Origin: AC-32 sp038237925
GTDB taxonomy: Bacteria > Actinomycetota > Thermoleophilia > Gaiellales > Gaiellaceae
NCBI GenBank assembly: GCA_038237925.1
Contig: JBBRYF010000017.1
Span: 1-41,198 of the forward strand
DNA length: 41,198 bases
Reading direction: 5' to 3'
Below are positions 8,104 through 14,648 of the stretch, one piece after another. Position 1 is the stretch's first letter; each line of letters begins with the position of its first letter. The notes beneath the pieces were generated by a model that ran no database searches, was not told where the DNA came from, and worked only from the letters and a program-made list of their open reading frames with translations. A program made the position numbers and the translations under genes.

Positions 8104-9015
8104 TCAGTCGATGAGGTTGACGACGCGGGCGCCGAGGTTGATCTGGCCCGAGGAGCTGGTGCTTGCGATGCCAGACCAGACGACCTCGGTGAACCAGCCG
8201 GTGATGCTTCCGCTCGAGCCACGCGCGGTGAAGCCGGTCAGGTGGAAGCCGACCCAGGCGACGACGTGGTACTGCGCGTTGGCGCCGGTCCCGACGAGCT
8301 TGTCGTAGACGGGGAAGAGCAGATCGGTGCCGAGGCGCGAACCGAGGGCGTTCTGGACCTCGGACGAGTTCCACTTCGCTCCGGCGTCGGAGAAGTAGCT
8401 CCCGAGCGGCAGCCAGCCGTCATAGCCCTTCAGGATCCAGGTTGCGATCTGGCTCGGGCCCGTGCCGCCGTGGCTGAGGTCGATGTTCAGCAGATCGAAC
8501 GCGCCGGGCGCTCCGGTCTTGCCGAGCGGCAGGGTCGCGGGGTTCCCGGAACCGAAGCACGGGCAGCTGGAGACGCCCTTCAGCTTCGGGTTGAGTACGT
8601 TCACGCCGATCGGCGCGACGTACTTCGCCTGCGCCATCAGGCTCGCGCGGGCCGTTGCCTTCGAGCCGACGGTGACCGTGCGCACGCCGAAGAGCTTGGT
8701 GAACACCCCGCTGGCCTGGCGGCTGAGCGTGACCTTGATCGTGTCGTTGGCCATCGGGCCGCTCGAGACGGTGACGCCTGACGTGCCGCCGCCGTTCTTG
8801 GTCGCGTACTGCGAGGCCAGCGTGCCGGCGTTTGCCGGGCTGGACGGCAGCGCCTGAGCGCCTGCGAGCGCGGCGGCGTCGGCCGCCGACTGCGTGGCCC
8901 GGTCGGCCCTGTACCACGAGCCGATGTCGAGCACGAGCGCCGCCATGCCGAGCAGCACGACGAGAAAGACAAGTGTCAGGACGGTTGCCTGGCCGCGGTC
9001 GCTTCGAGTGTTCAT
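8104..9015 (-). CDS. TadG-like pilus protein with N-terminal Tad helix
   Basis: A 303-residue protein starting with a short basic stretch and a GQATVLTLVFLVVLLG pseudopilin-like helix (residues about 8-30), then SWYRADRATQSAADAAALAGAQ. This is the classic N-terminus of TadG/Tad-domain proteins (pilus-associated Flp-Tad helix). The rest is a predicted extracytoplasmic Gly/Ser/Ala-rich domain with a Cys pair (SSCPCFG) and ends in ARVVNLID. The ATG overlaps the TadE stop as ATGA. A minor pseudopilin or pilus-anchoring role is inferred from the family. Confidence 0.88.
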   Translation of the reverse strand: MNTRSDRGQATVLTLVFLVVLLGMAALVLDIGSWYRADRATQSAADAAALAGAQALPSSPANAGTLASQYATKNGGGTSGVTVSSGPMANDTIKVTLSRQASGVFTKLFGVRTVTVGSKATARASLMAQAKYVAPIGVNVLNPKLKGVSSCPCFGSGNPATLPLGKTGAPGAFDLLNIDLSHGGTGPSQIATWILKGYDGWLPLGSYFSDAGAKWNSSEVQNALGSRLGTDLLFPVYDKLVGTGANAQYHVVAWVGFHLTGFTARGSSGSITGWFTEVVWSGIASTSSSGQINLGARVVNLID

Positions 9016-9413
9016 TCCACACGCTCCGTTGTCGTGCTCGAGAGTCGGCCAGACTTGACGACGAGCCCGAGCAGCCTGATCGAGTACGGATAAGTCGCCG
9101 TGACGGTGACGTCCGCCCCCGGCTGCCACGTCGAGGTGCACGTGGGCGCGAGGCTCGATTGGCTGAGGTTCGCGGCCGAGCCCCGAATTGCGGATTGACA
9201 GGAGCCGACGGGATCCGTGAGTTGCCGCCCGACAGCCGCCTTCCGGGCACCGGCGCGGGTCGCGTCGGTCAGGGTGACGTAATTGTTGAAAGCGATCCCG
9301 AACTGAATTACCGCGAACAAGAGCAGCGCCAGAATCGGCATAACGAGCGCAAACTCGGTCAGCGATTGACCTTGTTGCGAGCGAATGTCGATTTTGCGGC
9401 GATTTCTATTCAT
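9012..9413 (-). CDS. tadE: TadE-like pseudopilin
   Basis: A 133-residue protein with a charged N-terminus, then GQSLTEFALVMPILALLLFAV. This is the TadE motif with a Glu in the hydrophobic helix typical of pseudopilins processed by a TadV-type peptidase. After it comes the TadE hallmark NNYVTLTDATRAGARKAAV. A Cys pair lies in the distal part (GSCQSAIRG and PTCTST). The ATG is preceded by an in-frame GTG. The stop overlaps the TadG-like start by 4 bases. No prepilin peptidase gene is present in the window. Confidence 0.9.
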   Translation of the reverse strand: MNRNRRKIDIRSQQGQSLTEFALVMPILALLLFAVIQFGIAFNNYVTLTDATRAGARKAAVGRQLTDPVGSCQSAIRGSAANLSQSSLAPTCTSTWQPGADVTVTATYPYSIRLLGLVVKSGRLSSTTTERVE

Positions 9414-9448
9414 CACGGGAGTTCTTTCTGTAGGTTCGAGATGGGAGC

Positions 9449-9472
9449 GGGCCCCTTCTCGCGAAGGGGCCC
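9449..9472 (-). promoter_or_regulatory. 10-bp GC-rich hairpin between flp and tadE
   Basis: GGGCCCCTTC, a TCGC loop and GAAGGGGCCC form a perfect 10-bp stem between the pilin stop and the tadE start. No T-run follows on the minus strand, so it is not a classic intrinsic terminator. A stem here could stop or slow transcription, or protect the abundant pilin message from 3' decay. That would help make far more pilin than assembly proteins. Confidence 0.75.
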
Positions 9473-9497
9473 CCTACCGGAGAAACTGCGGGCCTGC

Positions 9498-9683
9498 CTA
9501 GGGCAGAATGTTCGCGACGTTCGTAATCGCGCCGCGGACGTTGTCGGAGAGGAGCGTGATCGCACCGATCACGGCCAGCGTGATCACGGCGAGGACCACG
9601 CCGTACTCCGCCATCGTCTGACCCTCCTCGCGATTGCGGAGCGAGTAGGCGGCGGTCTGCACGAAGGTAAAGAGCTTCAGCAT
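9498..9683 (-). CDS. flp: Flp-type major pilin
   Basis: A 61-residue prepilin. The leader ends in a basic stretch (SLRNREEGQTMAEYGVVLAV); GQTMAEYG is the Flp hallmark, with cleavage expected after the Gly and Glu at position 5 or so of the mature helix. The mature protein is mostly one hydrophobic helix plus a short C-terminal tail (NVRGAITNVANILP). The ATG at 9683 is chosen because a strong GGGAGGTGA lies about 6 bases upstream; the frame is open further upstream without such a site. It is the first gene of the pilus operon. The polymer forms the Tad pilus fibre. Confidence 0.93.
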   Translation of the reverse strand: MLKLFTFVQTAAYSLRNREEGQTMAEYGVVLAVITLAVIGAITLLSDNVRGAITNVANILP

Positions 9684-10069
9684 CTGTGTCACCTCCCTTC
9701 GCTGATCGATGCGCACGCGGTCGCGCGCGAATTTCCCGTGGGAAAAGCCGGGACTGAAGGGTGATCGCTGTGCTGAAAGAGCCTGTTGATGCTGCGGGCG
9801 ATGGGCTTGGTCACGCCGGAATAACCTCCGAATGTGTCTGGGCGTGGCCGCGCCGCCTATGGCTCAGTTGCCGCGAATCATCGTGCGGTTAGCGCCGCGG
9901 GCTGATCCCTCGTGCAAGTGATTCCGGGTGGACTTCCCCAATTCGGGGGAGGGGCCGCCGGAGCAGCCGCTCGATAGTGCTCCCAAGTCCGTACGGCCCG
10001 CGGATGTCCAATCGAGATCCGCGCCGAAGTGGCGGCCCACCGGCGCCCGACCAACGGGAGCAAAAGGCA
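9684..10069. other. 386-bp divergent intergenic region between flp and the M15-type peptidase
   Basis: No gene is supported here. It should hold the pilus-operon promoter (minus) and the peptidase promoter (plus). Two dyads stand out. TTTCCC-GT-GGGAAA at 9732-9745 lies about 50 bases upstream of the flp ATG and is a possible operator. TCCCC/GGGGA at 9935-9950 is a hairpin with an AATTCG loop. The stretch around 9780-9900 is rich in short GC dyads but did not match the cyclic-di-GMP or cyclic-di-AMP riboswitch core sequences I know. Confidence 0.6.
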
Positions 10070-11479
10070 ATGCCACATCGGAAGTCCCTGACCAGGCGGT
10101 TCCTCCATCATTTCCTCCTGATCTCGCTCGCGAGGACGATCCTGACCGTGCTCGGCCGAGGTCGCGCCTGGGACGAGTGGGACGAGCGGGTGGCCCAGGT
10201 GCAGCCCGCGCAGCAGCGCAGCTTCTCGCGCCGCTTCGCGCAGACCCTCTCCTTCAGCGCCCTCTTTTTCGCCGGCCTCGCGCTCTCCGCGGGGGCGGGC
10301 AACGGCGTTCGCTCGCTGCTCGACCAGGGCGGGACGAGCCCCAGCGCGCTCGGCGCGACCGGCGCTACGGGCCCGACCGGCCCGACCGGTGCCACCGGCG
10401 TCGCCGCCCCCACCCGGACGGCGGCCGCCGCGCAGCAGACCCGTGGGATCGAGGCGCGCGAGCAGGTCGCGCCCTCACGGCCGGTCGTCTCGGCTCCCGC
10501 TGCCCCGTCGAGGGTCGCCGTCGTCAGCGGCCGGGCCACGCACGCATCGCTCCGGGCCGCAACCGCTCTCGCCGCCGCGCCCAAGCGAACCGCGATCGCC
10601 AAGGTACACAGCGCCAGGCCCGCGAAGACCCGCGTGCGGCCGCATCACAAGGCCCCCGCGGCGAAGACGGCTCCGAAGGCCCCGGCGCTCGACCCCGAGG
10701 TCAAGGGCTTCCCGGCCTCGACGGTGTGGTTGAACCGCGCCGCGCCCGACCCGACTCCGCCCGCCGCGAGGCTCCAGCTCCGGTTCGCGCGTGAGCTCGT
10801 CGCGTACTCGCGCGCCGCACACGTCGACTGGGCGCTCGTGCTCGCGACCCTGCGGGCCGAGGGCCGCAACGACCGCGCTCCGGCCGGCCGCCAGGCGCTG
10901 CGCGCGCTGGCCTTCCGGCTCTCGGTGCTCGGCGCCCGCAGCAACCCGTGGGCCGCGGCGCTCGCGTACTCGAGCGACACATCGCTCGCCGATCGCACCG
11001 TCGCGCTGCGCCACTACTACCGCGCCGTCGGGCTCGCGAGCCTGGTGGGGGGCCTGCTCTCGCAGAAGGCCGACCTACAGGATCGCGTGCTCCACGACTC
11101 GCGCCTGACGATCTACCCGGGCGGCCGGCACGACGTCGCCTCCGGCCACGTCGACGTGCGCGTGCTCGCGACGATGCTGTACCTGGCGGAGAGCTTCCAT
11201 CAGGTCACCATCTCCTGCCTCGTCAGCGGGCACCGGCTGTACGCACGGCCCGGTGTCGTCTCGGCGCACGTCTACGGCCGAGCCGTTGACATCGCCGCGC
11301 TCGGCAACGTCTCGATCGCGGGGCACCAGCAGCCCGGCGGCGTGACCGAGCAGGCCGTCCGGAGCATCCTCATGCTCCCGGGCGGGATGCTCCCGAAGCA
11401 GGTCATCTCGCTGCTCGGGCTCGGTGGGCCGTCGTTCCCGCTGGCCAACCACGCCGATCACATCCACATCGGGTACTAG
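10070..11479 (+). CDS. Membrane-anchored M15-type zinc peptidase with collagen-like repeat
   Basis: A 469-residue protein. A cytoplasmic basic/aromatic N-terminus is followed by a hydrophobic helix near residues 55-75 (TLSFSALFFAGLALSAGAG). Then comes a short Gly-X-Thr collagen-like tract (GATGATGPTGPTGATG, about 95-110), a long Ala/Pro/Lys linker, a helical domain (about 230-350), and a C-terminal fold with SAHVYGRAVDIA (H400, D407) and HADHIHIGY (H464, H466). These match the SxHxxGxAxD and HxH zinc motifs of M15 peptidases, so peptide cross-bridge cleavage in peptidoglycan is likely. The ATG follows GGGAG. An upstream GTG-initiated extension is possible but less supported. The helical middle could be a lysozyme-like domain; that is a guess. 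Confidence 0.78.
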   Translation: MPHRKSLTRRFLHHFLLISLARTILTVLGRGRAWDEWDERVAQVQPAQQRSFSRRFAQTLSFSALFFAGLALSAGAGNGVRSLLDQGGTSPSALGATGATGPTGPTGATGVAAPTRTAAAAQQTRGIEAREQVAPSRPVVSAPAAPSRVAVVSGRATHASLRAATALAAAPKRTAIAKVHSARPAKTRVRPHHKAPAAKTAPKAPALDPEVKGFPASTVWLNRAAPDPTPPAARLQLRFARELVAYSRAAHVDWALVLATLRAEGRNDRAPAGRQALRALAFRLSVLGARSNPWAAALAYSSDTSLADRTVALRHYYRAVGLASLVGGLLSQKADLQDRVLHDSRLTIYPGGRHDVASGHVDVRVLATMLYLAESFHQVTISCLVSGHRLYARPGVVSAHVYGRAVDIAALGNVSIAGHQQPGGVTEQAVRSILMLPGGMLPKQVISLLGLGGPSFPLANHADHIHIGY

Positions 11480-11640
11480 TGCTCCTCCCGGCAACACCTG
11501 CCTGCCTCTCGCCCGCTGGCACGCGGCGCCAGAGCCCACCCTCGCCCTCGCGCAGGCGTCCAGCCTGCGCCGCGGACGAGTGCAGTCTCTGGCTTGGTGC
11601 CAGCGACCGAGAGCCGGGGCGCCGTCACCGGGAGGAGCAC
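11479..11640 (+). promoter_or_regulatory. 162-bp nested inverted-repeat leader element, copy 2 (upstream of the DUF192 gene)
   Basis: Same element as 5880-6041 but on the plus strand. The first base is the G of the upstream TAG stop, and the end lies two bases before the DUF192 ATG. The terminal arms are a perfect 13-bp inverted repeat (GTGCTCCTCCCGG / CCGGGAGGAGCAC), and the right arm contains the GGGAGGAG Shine-Dalgarno. Inner stems: TCTCG/CGAGA, CGCTGGCAC/GTGCCAGCG, GCCAGAG/CTCTGGC, GCGCAGGC/GCCTGCGC. Compared with copy 1, one pair changes from A-T to G-C, a compensatory change. Confidence 0.8.
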
Positions 11641-11642
11641 CG

Positions 11643-12050
11643 ATGAGCTTGCCTCAGGTCGCACTGGCGAATGACGACGGCGGCGTCGTGTGCGAGCGGT
11701 GTCTCCTCGCGGAGACCTCGTTCGCCCGCATGCGCGGCCTCCTTGGCCGGAGCGGTCTTCCCTCGGGCGAGGGGATGCTGCTCCGGCCGGCGTCCTCCAT
11801 CCACACCGCGTTCATGCGCTTCCCGATCGACGCCGTCTTCCTCGACCGCGCCGATCGCGTGGTGAAGGTGGCAGCCGACATGCGCCCGTGGCGCATGGCG
11901 GCCTGCCGCGGCGCGCGGACGGTGCTCGAGCTCGGGGCGGGCGAGGCCGCGACACACGGGTTGAGGCCCGGCGTCTCGCTCACGCAGGTCTGGCGGAGCG
12001 ATCCGGGTACGAGCTCGGCTCGCCCGCCGGCGCCTGCCTCGCAGAGCTGA
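11643..12050 (+). CDS. DUF192 family protein
   Basis: A 135-residue protein of the DUF192 family, whose function is unknown. The family core is visible: FARMRGLLGRSGLPSGEGMLL, then the hallmark SIHTAFMRFPIDAVFLD, DRVVKVAADMRPWR, and ARTVLELGAGEAATHGLRPG. Length is normal. It lacks the N-terminal signal peptide that many DUF192 proteins have, and the last 20 residues are a Pro/Ala/Ser tail. The start has a strong Shine-Dalgarno carried by the upstream 162-bp element. DUF192 genes often lie near Tad loci in actinobacteria, which fits its position here. Confidence 0.9.
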   Translation: MSLPQVALANDDGGVVCERCLLAETSFARMRGLLGRSGLPSGEGMLLRPASSIHTAFMRFPIDAVFLDRADRVVKVAADMRPWRMAACRGARTVLELGAGEAATHGLRPGVSLTQVWRSDPGTSSARPPAPASQS

Positions 12051-12058
12051 GCCGAAAG

Positions 12059-12075
12059 CGCGGCTGTTGACCGCG
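12059..12075 (+). terminator. Short hairpin after the DUF192 gene
   Basis: CGCGG-(CTGTTGA)-CCGCG forms a 5-bp GC stem just past the DUF192 stop. No U-tract follows, so termination would be weak or factor-dependent. Confidence 0.35.
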
Positions 12076-12081
12076 TGGAGT

Positions 12082-12087
12082 GATAAG
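12082..12087 (+). promoter_or_regulatory. Candidate -10 box of the response regulator gene
   Basis: GATAAG lies 8 bases before the ATG at 12096, with no Shine-Dalgarno at a useful distance. This fits a leaderless transcript, like several other genes in the window. The -35 is not evident. Confidence 0.4.
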
Positions 12088-12095
12088 ACGAGTTG

Positions 12096-12779
12096 ATGAA
12101 CACGCTGGGCTCGGTGCTCGTGGTCGACGACGACGCCGACGTGCGCACCCTCGTCTCCGAGCTCCTGAAGCGCGCGGGCTACCGGGTGACCGAGGCGGAG
12201 GACGGTCGCGTCGCGCTGCGCGCGCTCTACGAGGCGCGGCCCGACCTGATCCTCCTCGACATCTCGATGCCCGGGCTCGACGGCTGGGGCACGCTCGAGC
12301 GGATCCGCGAGCTGAGCGACGTCCCCGTCGTGATGGTGAGCGCCCTCGGCGCAGAGCTCGAGAAGGTGCGGGCGCTGCGGGCCGGGGCGGACGACTTCGT
12401 CACCAAGCCGTTCGGCCGGCAGGAGCTGCTAGCGCGGATCGAGTCGGTCCTGCGACGGGCGCCGGCGCGAGAGGTGCGCGGCACGTACTCCGACCGGCTG
12501 CTGGAGGTCGACTTCGCGGAGCGGCGGGTGCGCGCGGGCGGCGCCGACGTGGAGCTGACGCCGCTCGAGTTCCGGCTTCTGACCGCCTTCGTCGACCATC
12601 CCGGACAGCTGCTCGGCCACGACCAGCTGCTCGAGCTGGCGTGGGGCGGGGAGCGCGGCAACTCCCGTGAGCAGGTCAAGCTCTACGTGGGCTACCTGCG
12701 CCGGAAGCTCGAGGGAGCCGGGGTTCCGGCGGATGCGATCGAGACCGTTCGCGGCTTCGGCTACCGCTACTCGCCGTAA
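12096..12779 (+). CDS. OmpR/PhoB-family response regulator
   Basis: A 227-residue two-domain regulator. The receiver domain (about 6-120) has the acidic pair DDD, the phosphoacceptor Asp in LILLDISMPG, a Ser in MVSA and Lys in TKPFG. The C-terminal winged helix (about 130-225) has LTPLEFRLLTAFVDHPGQLL and the VKLYVGYLRRKL recognition helix, ending GFGYRYSP. No histidine kinase is adjacent. The next gene, hpnC, begins 37 bases downstream, so the regulator could be co-transcribed with or control the hopanoid operon (inference). A TTG codon immediately precedes the ATG. Confidence 0.93.
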   Translation: MNTLGSVLVVDDDADVRTLVSELLKRAGYRVTEAEDGRVALRALYEARPDLILLDISMPGLDGWGTLERIRELSDVPVVMVSALGAELEKVRALRAGADDFVTKPFGRQELLARIESVLRRAPAREVRGTYSDRLLEVDFAERRVRAGGADVELTPLEFRLLTAFVDHPGQLLGHDQLLELAWGGERGNSREQVKLYVGYLRRKLEGAGVPADAIETVRGFGYRYSP

Positions 12780-12784
12780 TTTGA

Positions 12785-12801
12785 CGCGGCGTAGCGCCGC
12801 G
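12785..12801 (+). other. 7-bp hairpin between the response regulator and hpnC
   Basis: CGCGGCG-(TAG)-CGCCGCG is a perfect stem six bases after the regulator stop and 15 bases before the hpnC ATG. It has no U-tract. It may mark a processing point or a weak attenuator within the operon. Confidence 0.5.
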
Positions 12802-12816
12802 CGACAAGGTGTAGCC

Positions 12817-13830
12817 ATGGATCCTGCCTCCGCGAGCGCCGTCGCCGCGCGGGCGCGCACCGAGAACTTCCCTGTCGCGTCACTGCTCTTCCCGCGGCCG
12901 CTGCGCCCGCACCTGCGCGCGATCTACGGATTCGCGCGTCTCGTGGACATCCTCGGCGATGAATTCAAGGCGGATCGGGCCGAAGGCGCGGATCGTTCGG
13001 CACCCCAAGACAGTGAGTTAGCCGGAGGCGCGGGCAAAGCCCGTGCCTCCTCCCAGACGACATCGACAAGCGACGTCGTGGGAGACCGGCTCGGCGTGCT
13101 CGACGAGCTCGAGGCGCAGCTCGAGGCCTGCTACGAGGGCGAGCCGACCTGGGAAGTGATGCGTGCGCTGCAGCCGGCGATCCGCGCGTGCTCGCTGCCG
13201 CGGGAGCCGTTCCTGCGCCTGATCGAGGCGAACCGCATTGACCAGCGAATCGCCGAGTACGAGACGTGGGCCGCGCTAAAGGGCTACTGCGTGCACTCGG
13301 CCGATCCCGTCGGGCGGCTCGTGCTGGGCGTCGTCGGCCGAGACGGCGAGCCGGAGCTCGTGGCGCTCTCCGACGACGTCTGCACCGGGCTCCAGCTCGT
13401 CAACTTCCTCCAGGACGTGCCGCGCGACCTCGCTCTCGGGCGCGTGTATCTCCCGGGCGAGGACCGTCAGCGCTTCGGCGTCACCGCGCTCGACCGGCCG
13501 AGCCCGGAGCTGCGCCGGCTGCTCGAGTTCGAGGCGGCGCGCGCGCGGGAGCTGCTCTCGTCCGGCGCGGAGCTCGGGCGCCTGCTCGGCGGCCGCGTCG
13601 GCCGCGGGGTCGCGCTCTTCGCGCGCGGCGGCCTCGCGGCGCTCGAGGCGCTCGAGCGCGCGGACTGGGACATCTTCACCGGCCGACCGCGTCCTTCGCG
13701 CGCCCGGCTCGCTTTGGCGGCGATTCAGAGACGACGCTTGCGTCGTCTCCCTCAGGCCGGGCGGGCTTCGCCCGCGCGGCCGTCTGAACCGACCGATCGA
13801 TCCGATGGCCGTCAGAAGGTTGGCCGGTGA
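12817..13830 (+). CDS. hpnC: HpnC hydroxysqualene synthase with in-frame palindrome insertions
   Basis: HpnC converts presqualene diphosphate (from HpnD) to hydroxysqualene. The 337-residue protein keeps NFPVASLLFPRPLRPHLRAIYGFARL, the first DxxxD motif in VDILGDE (44-49) and the second in LVNFLQDVPRDLALGRVYLP. The usual second Asp of DDxxD is Ile here. Residues about 50-88, immediately after GDE, are low-complexity (Ala/Ser/Gly/Asp/Thr) and encoded by a double-hairpin DNA element; HpnC relatives normally go straight on to GDRLxxLD. Residues about 305-337 are a basic Arg/Pro/Ser tail encoded by a second such element. The stop overlaps the hpnD GTG. Activity is likely but not certain because the first insertion adjoins the active site. 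Confidence 0.9.
   Translation: MDPASASAVAARARTENFPVASLLFPRPLRPHLRAIYGFARLVDILGDEFKADRAEGADRSAPQDSELAGGAGKARASSQTTSTSDVVGDRLGVLDELEAQLEACYEGEPTWEVMRALQPAIRACSLPREPFLRLIEANRIDQRIAEYETWAALKGYCVHSADPVGRLVLGVVGRDGEPELVALSDDVCTGLQLVNFLQDVPRDLALGRVYLPGEDRQRFGVTALDRPSPELRRLLEFEAARARELLSSGAELGRLLGGRVGRGVALFARGGLAALEALERADWDIFTGRPRPSRARLALAAIQRRRLRRLPQAGRASPARPSEPTDRSDGRQKVGR
13024..13084 (-). repeat. Double-hairpin palindromic element inserted in frame in hpnC
   Basis: Two adjacent stem-loops lie inside the coding region. GGAGGCGCGGGC-(AAA)-GCCCGTGCCTCC is a 12-bp stem with one G·T pair. CTCCC-AG-ACGACATCG-(ACAAG)-CGACGTCGT-GGGAG is a 14-bp stem with a 2-base bulge and one wobble pair. In reverse orientation the order, loop style and spacing resemble the element at 13728-13800. 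The associated extra coding sequence spans about 12964-13080 (39 codons), so the flanks may belong to the insertion too. Confidence 0.75.
13728..13800 (+). repeat. Double-hairpin palindromic element at the 3' end of hpnC
   Basis: GAGACGACG-(CTTG)-CGTCGTCTC (9-bp stem), then CCTCAGG, then GGCCGGGCGGGC-(TTC)-GCCCGCGCGGCC (12-bp stem, one mismatch), then GTCTGAACCGACCGATCGA. The element after the second superoxide dismutase gene (33752-33823) has the same parts in the same order and nearly the same 3' flank. Here it lies within the hpnC reading frame and supplies the last 30 or so codons. Confidence 0.8.
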
Positions 13831-14648
13831 CGGTCGAGGCCGCCTACGCGGAGGTCCAGCGCCTCACCCGCCGCGAGGCGCGCAACTTCGCCTACGGGAT
13901 CATGGTGCTGCCGCGGCCGAAGCGGCAGGCGATCGCGGCGATCTATGCGTTCGCGCGCCGGGTCGACGACGTCGCCGACGGCACGCTGCCGGTCGAGGAG
14001 AAGCGGTCGCGCTTGCAGGCGTTGCACGGAGCGATCGACACGGCGCCGAACGGGGACCTGATGCTCGTCGCCCTCGCCGACGCACGGGCCCGCTACGAGA
14101 TTCCCGATCACGCGCTGCACGACCTCGTCGACGGTGGCCTGCAGGACATCGGGCAGACCCGCTACGCCGACTTCGCCGAGCTGCACGGGTACTGCCGCCA
14201 CGTCGCCGGCGCGGTCGGGGTCGCCTGCGTCGCGGTCTACGGCTCGGAAGACCGCGAGCGGGCCGAGACGCTCGGCGTCGCGCTACAGCTGATCAACATC
14301 ATGCGAGACGTGCGCGAGGATTGGGAGCTCGGCCGGGTGTATCTGCCGCAGGACGAGCTCGCGACACACGGGGTCACCGAGGAGGACATCGCCGCCGGCC
14401 GCACCGGCCCCGAGTGGCGGGCGCTGATGGCCTTCCAGGCCTGGCGCGCGCGCGAGTACCTCGCCGAGGGGCTCGGGCTGCTCGACTCGCTGGACTCGCG
14501 CAGCGCCGCCTGCGTCTCGACCTTCGCCGGGCTCTACCGCGCGACCCTCGACCGGATCGAGGCACGCGACTTCGACGTCTTCGACGGCTCGCTGCGGCTC
14601 TCGCCGCTGACGAAGCTCTGGATCGTCGGCTCGGGACTCTTGCGATGA
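13827..14648 (+). CDS. hpnD: HpnD presqualene diphosphate synthase
   Basis: This 273-residue trans-isoprenyl diphosphate synthase condenses two farnesyl diphosphates to presqualene diphosphate. The visible motifs are RNFAYGIMVLPRPKRQAI, the first Asp-rich motif FARRVDDVADG, and the second, LINIMRDVREDWELGRVYLPQDEL. Length is normal for HpnD. The GTG start overlaps the hpnC stop as GTGA, and its stop overlaps hpnE as ATGA, so expression is coupled to the hopanoid operon. The intact HpnD contrasts with the altered HpnC next to it. Confidence 0.95.
   Translation: MTVEAAYAEVQRLTRREARNFAYGIMVLPRPKRQAIAAIYAFARRVDDVADGTLPVEEKRSRLQALHGAIDTAPNGDLMLVALADARARYEIPDHALHDLVDGGLQDIGQTRYADFAELHGYCRHVAGAVGVACVAVYGSEDRERAETLGVALQLINIMRDVREDWELGRVYLPQDELATHGVTEEDIAAGRTGPEWRALMAFQAWRAREYLAEGLGLLDSLDSRSAACVSTFAGLYRATLDRIEARDFDVFDGSLRLSPLTKLWIVGSGLLR

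Noticed and set aside
9684..10069. Cyclic-di-GMP or cyclic-di-AMP riboswitch upstream of pilus or cell-wall genes
   Set aside because: Both strands were read for the conserved core sequences (such as GCAAAGCC with GGUAGC, or the ydaO-type purine-rich core) and none was found. Divergent forms cannot be excluded by eye; an Infernal search against Rfam would decide.
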